The translations under genes were made by a program, and so were the position numbers. The notes beneath the pieces are model-generated. The model made no database searches, had not been told where the DNA came from, and saw only the letters and a list, made by a program, of their open reading frames with translations. From Chloroflexota bacterium (GTDB lineage Bacteria; Chloroflexota; Anaerolineae; UBA7937; B3-Chlor), in contig JAUVXJ010000025.1 in assembly GCA_030603665.1 (NCBI GenBank), positions 1 to 34,925 on the forward strand: a DNA stretch of 34,925 nucleotides, read 5' to 3'. Positions 32,234 through 34,925 of the stretch are shown in pieces. How positions within the stretch are numbered: the stretch's first letter is position 1; every line of letters starts with the position of its first letter.

Positions 32234-33073
32234 ATGTTTCCAAAACTTGAAGAGATAAATGAGCGCCCAAAACCGTTTGAGTTCTATACGGCCAGTGAGT
32301 TGTGGACTGATGAACATACATCTGAGCAAATGCTCGCCTTTCACCTCAACGAGAACATCGATGTTGCTTCCAGGAAAGCCGCATTCATTGATCAGTCAGT
32401 AGATTGGATAGTTTCTCGATTTGGTGTATCGAACGACACTAGAGTCGCCGACTTTGGCTGTGGTCCGGGACTGTATGCAGCGCGGCTTGCTCGGAAACAG
32501 GCCAAAGTGACCGGAATAGATTTCTCCGAGAGATCTATACAGTACGCAGTTGAAGATGCGGAGAGAAATGGATTGTCTATCCGCTACGTAAATACAGACT
32601 ACCTTAGTTTTGAGACAGAGGATCGCTTTGATCTTGTCTTGATGATAATGTGTGATTTCTGTGCGCTAAGCCCAAGACAAAGGAAACAGATGCTTGGTAA
32701 CTTTCACAAGTTGCTGAAACCAAGCGGCTATGTACTCTTGGATGTTTACTCATTAGCTTCTTTTGAGCAGCGCGAGGAAATTGCCAAGTATGAATTGAAC
32801 CTCCTCGATAGGTTTTGGTCGCCAAACAAGTACTACGGGTTCTTGAATACCTTCAAGTACGAAAAAGAGAAAGTAGTTCTAGATAAATACACAATTGTCG
32901 AAGCTGACCATTTGCGGACTGTTTACAACTGGCTGCAGTACTTTGATCCCGATGAAATCAATATGGAATTTGTAGAGAGCGGATTCAAGGTAGATGAGTT
33001 CTATTCTGATGTTTCTGGGAGTACATTTGATGCGAAAGCGGGTGAATTTGCAGTCGTTGCAAGAAAGCCATAG
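32234..33073 (+). CDS. Class I SAM-dependent methyltransferase, cassette gene
   Basis: This 279-residue protein has motif I VADFGCGPGLYAARLA (about 76-91), acidic loop GIDFSERSI, then NTDYLSF and FDLVLMIMCDFCAL. The opening FYTASELWTDEHTSEQML and the C-terminal half are specific to a subfamily I recognise only as uncharacterised methyltransferases. ATG 32234 is preceded by AGAGG at five bases. The gene is distinctly AT-richer than the main chromosome part of the window, and the attC-like palindrome starts six bases after its stop codon, just as in integron gene cassettes. Confidence 0.85.
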   Translation: MFPKLEEINERPKPFEFYTASELWTDEHTSEQMLAFHLNENIDVASRKAAFIDQSVDWIVSRFGVSNDTRVADFGCGPGLYAARLARKQAKVTGIDFSERSIQYAVEDAERNGLSIRYVNTDYLSFETEDRFDLVLMIMCDFCALSPRQRKQMLGNFHKLLKPSGYVLLDVYSLASFEQREEIAKYELNLLDRFWSPNKYYGFLNTFKYEKEKVVLDKYTIVEADHLRTVYNWLQYFDPDEINMEFVESGFKVDEFYSDVSGSTFDAKAGEFAVVARKP

Positions 33074-33078
33074 CTGGG

Positions 33079-33138
33079 CGGCTAACCCATCATGCACTTG
33101 ACCGTGCTACCGCACGGCAACTTATGAAGGACGTTATG
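33079..33138 (+). mobile_element. attC-like recombination site (60 nt)
   Basis: The layout is outer boxes GGCTAAC (33079-33085) and GTTATGC (33132-33138); inner arms CCATCATGCACTTG and CAACTTATGAAGG that pair with three mismatches and one extrahelical G; a single unpaired A; and a central stem CCGTGC / GCACGG with loop TACC. TAAC pairs with GTTA across a 2-nt asymmetry. Length, box sequences, bulged base and central stem are those of a short integron attC site. It follows a stop codon by five bases. Confidence 0.65.
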
Positions 33139-33199
33139 CGGCGACAGAGTTTCTCGTCACCACCTATCCACTCTGCAATGTGGTTCAATGTGCTGAGTC

Positions 33200-33403
33200 A
33201 TGGAAGTCTACAAGGGTGAACCTCCTTTGAAACCAACCGTATCAACTCCGGAGCCTCGGCTTGACGCCACCTTTGATCATGTATTCAAGTATTGGCCGGT
33301 TCTAACTCGCCGCGGCCAATCGCGGCAGTTTCAGACGCTTGATGAGTTTGTTGATTGGCTGCGCCAGGAGTTGGCAGACACAGAAGAAGAACCAGAATCA
33401 TAG
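33200..33403 (+). CDS. Small hypothetical protein
   Basis: This 67-residue protein is acidic at its end, with a Pro-rich N-terminus (KGEPPLKPTVSTPEPRLD) and a helical C-terminal half containing RQFQTLDEFVDWLRQELADTEEE. I recognise no family. The ATG at 33200 lacks a clear ribosome-binding site. It would be the first gene of the next cassette after the attC-like site at 33079-33138. The coding call rests on an uninterrupted frame and plausible composition only. Confidence 0.45.
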   Translation: MEVYKGEPPLKPTVSTPEPRLDATFDHVFKYWPVLTRRGQSRQFQTLDEFVDWLRQELADTEEEPES

Positions 33404-33853
33404 GCAAACGGGCCCGAATCTCGAAGATGTGTGCGGTGCCCGGCCTCCTCAACTGACGTCTCGATTGTGATCCCCCAATCGTCAAGCAACATCGCCCTGG
33501 TCGTACAAACCAGGGTGTCTTCGACCAAGGCGGATCTGGCACGATGGGGTGCTTGAGGATCTCTCCCACTGTGCATAGCCGGTGCGTGAGAACCAGCCAC
33601 CACCGCCGGGGAACGTTTGAACTTCCAGCATCACGGTGTAATACCTTCCGGCAGCTTCCCTTTGCGCATCCACGATCACAAGCGCGGCCCACGGCTTGTC
33701 GCAAGTTGGCGGCCTGGGTCAATTCGGAATCCCCGCCCTTGGTTGATGGCCGCACAGCGTAGGAAGATACGGGCAGGCCTTCTTTCATCTCCTCAAACCG
33801 CATGTCCAGGGCGAGCCCTGCTACCGACCGGTTTGTGACCCCATTGCATCTGA
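33404..33853. other. 450-nt stretch without a convincing gene
   Basis: Several short frames overlap on both strands but none has a ribosome-binding site or a recognisable family. One minus-strand frame (33482 to about 33700) reads KPWAALVIVDAQREAAGRYY then TVMLEVQTFPGGGGWFSRTG, which looks protein-like but breaks off. Pieces in the other minus frames (such as HRLCTVGEILKHP) could belong to the same decayed gene. A hairpin lies at 33794-33835 (CAAACCG...CGGTTTG around CAGGGC-GA-GCCCTG). Confidence 0.35.
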
Positions 33854-34063
33854 ATGAGTGATGAAGTAAGATTACACCAAGAACCTCAGCTTGTTACCTG
33901 TGGCGATTTCGATCCCTCCAGCGACGACATGCCATCTTTCGCGCACCCATTCAACACCATGGATGAGGCCATGAAGGAGTCCTACATAAACCTCGAGCAG
34001 AGGGTGGCCGACCAAGTCAACGAGTTGATCGATACATTCTTGTGCGGCGATTCGATGTACTGA
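33854..34063 (+). CDS. Small hypothetical protein
   Basis: This 69-residue acidic protein has a predicted helical C-terminal half (MDEAMKESYINLEQ, VADQVNELIDTFLCG). No family is recognised. The ATG at 33854 has no visible ribosome-binding site, and the gene starts 16 nt after a hairpin (33794-33835). It is followed by the degenerate attC-like palindrome that starts 27 bases after its stop, which fits a cassette gene, but it could be spurious. Confidence 0.4.
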   Translation: MSDEVRLHQEPQLVTCGDFDPSSDDMPSFAHPFNTMDEAMKESYINLEQRVADQVNELIDTFLCGDSMY

Positions 34064-34089
34064 TGATTGTGAGCATAAACGCTGCCCAA

Positions 34090-34175
34090 TAACTCGCTGA
34101 TGCGGACCCGGCCAGCCCTGCGATTTCGACCGACATTGCCTTGGCCCGGCCGCTCAACCCGCGACATTTAGCCGC
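34090..34175 (+). mobile_element. Degenerate attC-like palindrome
   Basis: The left arm TAAC-TCGC-TGA-T-GCGG (34090-34105) pairs with CCGC-TCA-ACCC-GCGA (34149-34164) with one bulged T and an unpaired ACCC. Further in, CCCGGCCA pairs with TTGGCCCGG with one mismatch. The right box is ATTTAGC instead of GTTRRRY, so the essential GTT is not intact. The end, GACATTTAGCCGC, aligns with GACGTTATGCGGC of the site at 33079-33138. It is probably a decayed or divergent site. Confidence 0.45.
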
Positions 34176-34209
34176 AAAGGAGAGTGTACCGATCTACGGA
34201 GAAAAGAGT

Positions 34210-34925
34210 CTGACAACAGAGAGGGCGAGAGCTATCACTACTGCTGCCTTTCCGGAGTTCCGGGCCGCACGTATGGAGTTGCTGGATGAAGGGTGGGATT
34301 TTCGGGTCTTTGAGGTTGATGCAACATGGTTATTTCGCTTCCCAAAGCGTGAGGCCGCCGTAGCCAAGCTGAACATGGAACGCAAACTTCTTCCCGGTCT
34401 TGGGGAGTGGGTGTCACTGCCAGTTCCCAACTACGAGTACTTCGGTGAATCGCATGAAAGCTCAATTCGGCCATTTGGCGGGTACAGGAAGCTGCCAGGT
34501 GTTACTGGTGACACCTCGAAGATGGTTGATCGGCATCGAGTTGCACGGCAGCTAGGAGTATTCCTCTCAAGACTACACACTTATCCTGTTGACAAAGCCA
34601 GAGAAGCGAACGTGCCGGAAGCACGTGACCTGGTTGCGCACTGGCGGGACAAGTCCCGCGAACAGCTGAAGAGGCTGAATGGTCTAAACGTGAATCGGGG
34701 TCTGTTGCGTCGCTACCTCGAGAACGATACGCCTGTGTCATTCCAAGGATCGCCGAGTCTAGTCCACAATGACCTGTGGGCGGTGCATATTCTAGTTGAC
34801 ACCCGTTCGGGAGGCGTGAGTGCGGTCATTGATTGGGCCGACGCTGTTATTGGTGACCCCGCGATAGATTTTGCCTGCCTGTACACCTGGTATGGGGAGA
34901 GTTGGCTGGAAGACATTCTGACGCA
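34210..34925 (+). CDS. Aminoglycoside/choline phosphotransferase-family protein (3' end outside window)
   Basis: About 238 residues are visible. After TTERARAITTAAFPEF comes RMELLDEGWDFRVFEVD, the nucleotide-binding start of APH-fold kinases, then WLFRFPKRE, the catalytic-loop pattern LVHNDLWAVHILVD (normally HGDLxxxNIL, so G to N and N to H changes) and VIDWADAVIGDPAIDFA with the metal-binding Asp. The substrate cannot be inferred; the family includes antibiotic-modifying and housekeeping kinases. The start is unclear: the frame is open from 34093, and only CTG 34210 (behind GGAGA), TTG 34141 or ATG 34273 are available. Homology favours a start near 34200. It follows the degenerate attC-like palindrome. 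Confidence 0.75.
   Translation, partial: MTTERARAITTAAFPEFRAARMELLDEGWDFRVFEVDATWLFRFPKREAAVAKLNMERKLLPGLGEWVSLPVPNYEYFGESHESSIRPFGGYRKLPGVTGDTSKMVDRHRVARQLGVFLSRLHTYPVDKAREANVPEARDLVAHWRDKSREQLKRLNGLNVNRGLLRRYLENDTPVSFQGSPSLVHNDLWAVHILVDTRSGGVSAVIDWADAVIGDPAIDFACLYTWYGESWLEDILT

Noticed and set aside
33792..33837. Hairpin CTCAAAC...GTTTGTG as a further attC site
   Set aside because: At 46 nt it is shorter than known sites, and the right box GTTTGTG does not fit GTTRRRY. Kept only as a hairpin.
1..34925. tRNA, rRNA or CRISPR arrays
   Set aside because: I scanned for T-loop-like motifs and for regularly spaced short repeats and found none that fold or repeat properly. A tRNAscan-SE or CRISPR-finder run would settle this.

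Overview
The window is a bacterial chromosome segment, fairly GC-rich except for the last ~3.7 kb. It most resembles a member of the Chloroflexota (Anaerolineae-like). That placement rests on three things I recall as typical of the group: a PIN-TRAM membrane protein, a divergent cytidylate-kinase-like protein, gltX and cysS in a row; an S6/S18 pair without ssb; and family resemblances of several lipoproteins. It is an inference, not a computed placement.

Left part (1-7919, nearly all minus strand): the end of a cation-efflux transporter; a membrane-anchored PpiC foldase; rpsR and rpsF with their own consensus promoter; then a unit reading PIN-TRAM membrane protein - cytidylate-kinase-like protein - gltX - cysS. 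This last unit is preceded by a ~250-nt structured leader with a near-perfect promoter at one end and a hairpin-plus-U-run terminator at the other. It looks like either an attenuated leader or a free small RNA.

Middle (8614-16237, plus strand): a surface-polysaccharide operon (rfbD, a B3/4-domain protein and two family-2 glycosyltransferases), then a looser run with an SDR, a DUF3795-type cysteine-rich protein, a small membrane protein, an alpha/alpha-toroid (prenyltransferase/terpene-cyclase-like) protein, a methyltransferase and an M50-like membrane metalloprotease. Two gene relics lie around the protease: a C-terminal scrap of the HAD gene found 2 kb away, and an RHS core fragment.

Aspartate/methionine operon (minus strand, 22815 down to 17566): promoter, SAM-I riboswitch with intrinsic terminator, a trans-sulfuration PLP enzyme (metB-like), lysC, asd, and an unusual HAD-like protein. 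A perfect 36-bp palindrome overlaps the ribosome-binding site of the HAD-like gene. The riboswitch implies that S-adenosylmethionine shuts off entry into the whole aspartate branch.

Plus-strand block 23102-31082: a two-component system, a LolA-like lipoprotein and a MacB-type ABC exporter, a plausible envelope sensing and export module; then a membrane-anchored TPR protein with its own promoter, and kynureninase.

Right end (31083-34925): an accessory region of lower GC with small unrelated genes. It holds a 159-bp repeat in two copies flanking a small lipoprotein gene. An AT-rich methyltransferase gene is bounded by the same 12-bp motif on both sides, and its right boundary is a 60-nt imperfect palindrome with the layout of an integron attC site. 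A second, degenerate palindrome of the same layout precedes an aminoglycoside-phosphotransferase-family gene cut by the window end. This looks like a gene-cassette region without an integrase in view and is the most interesting part of the window.
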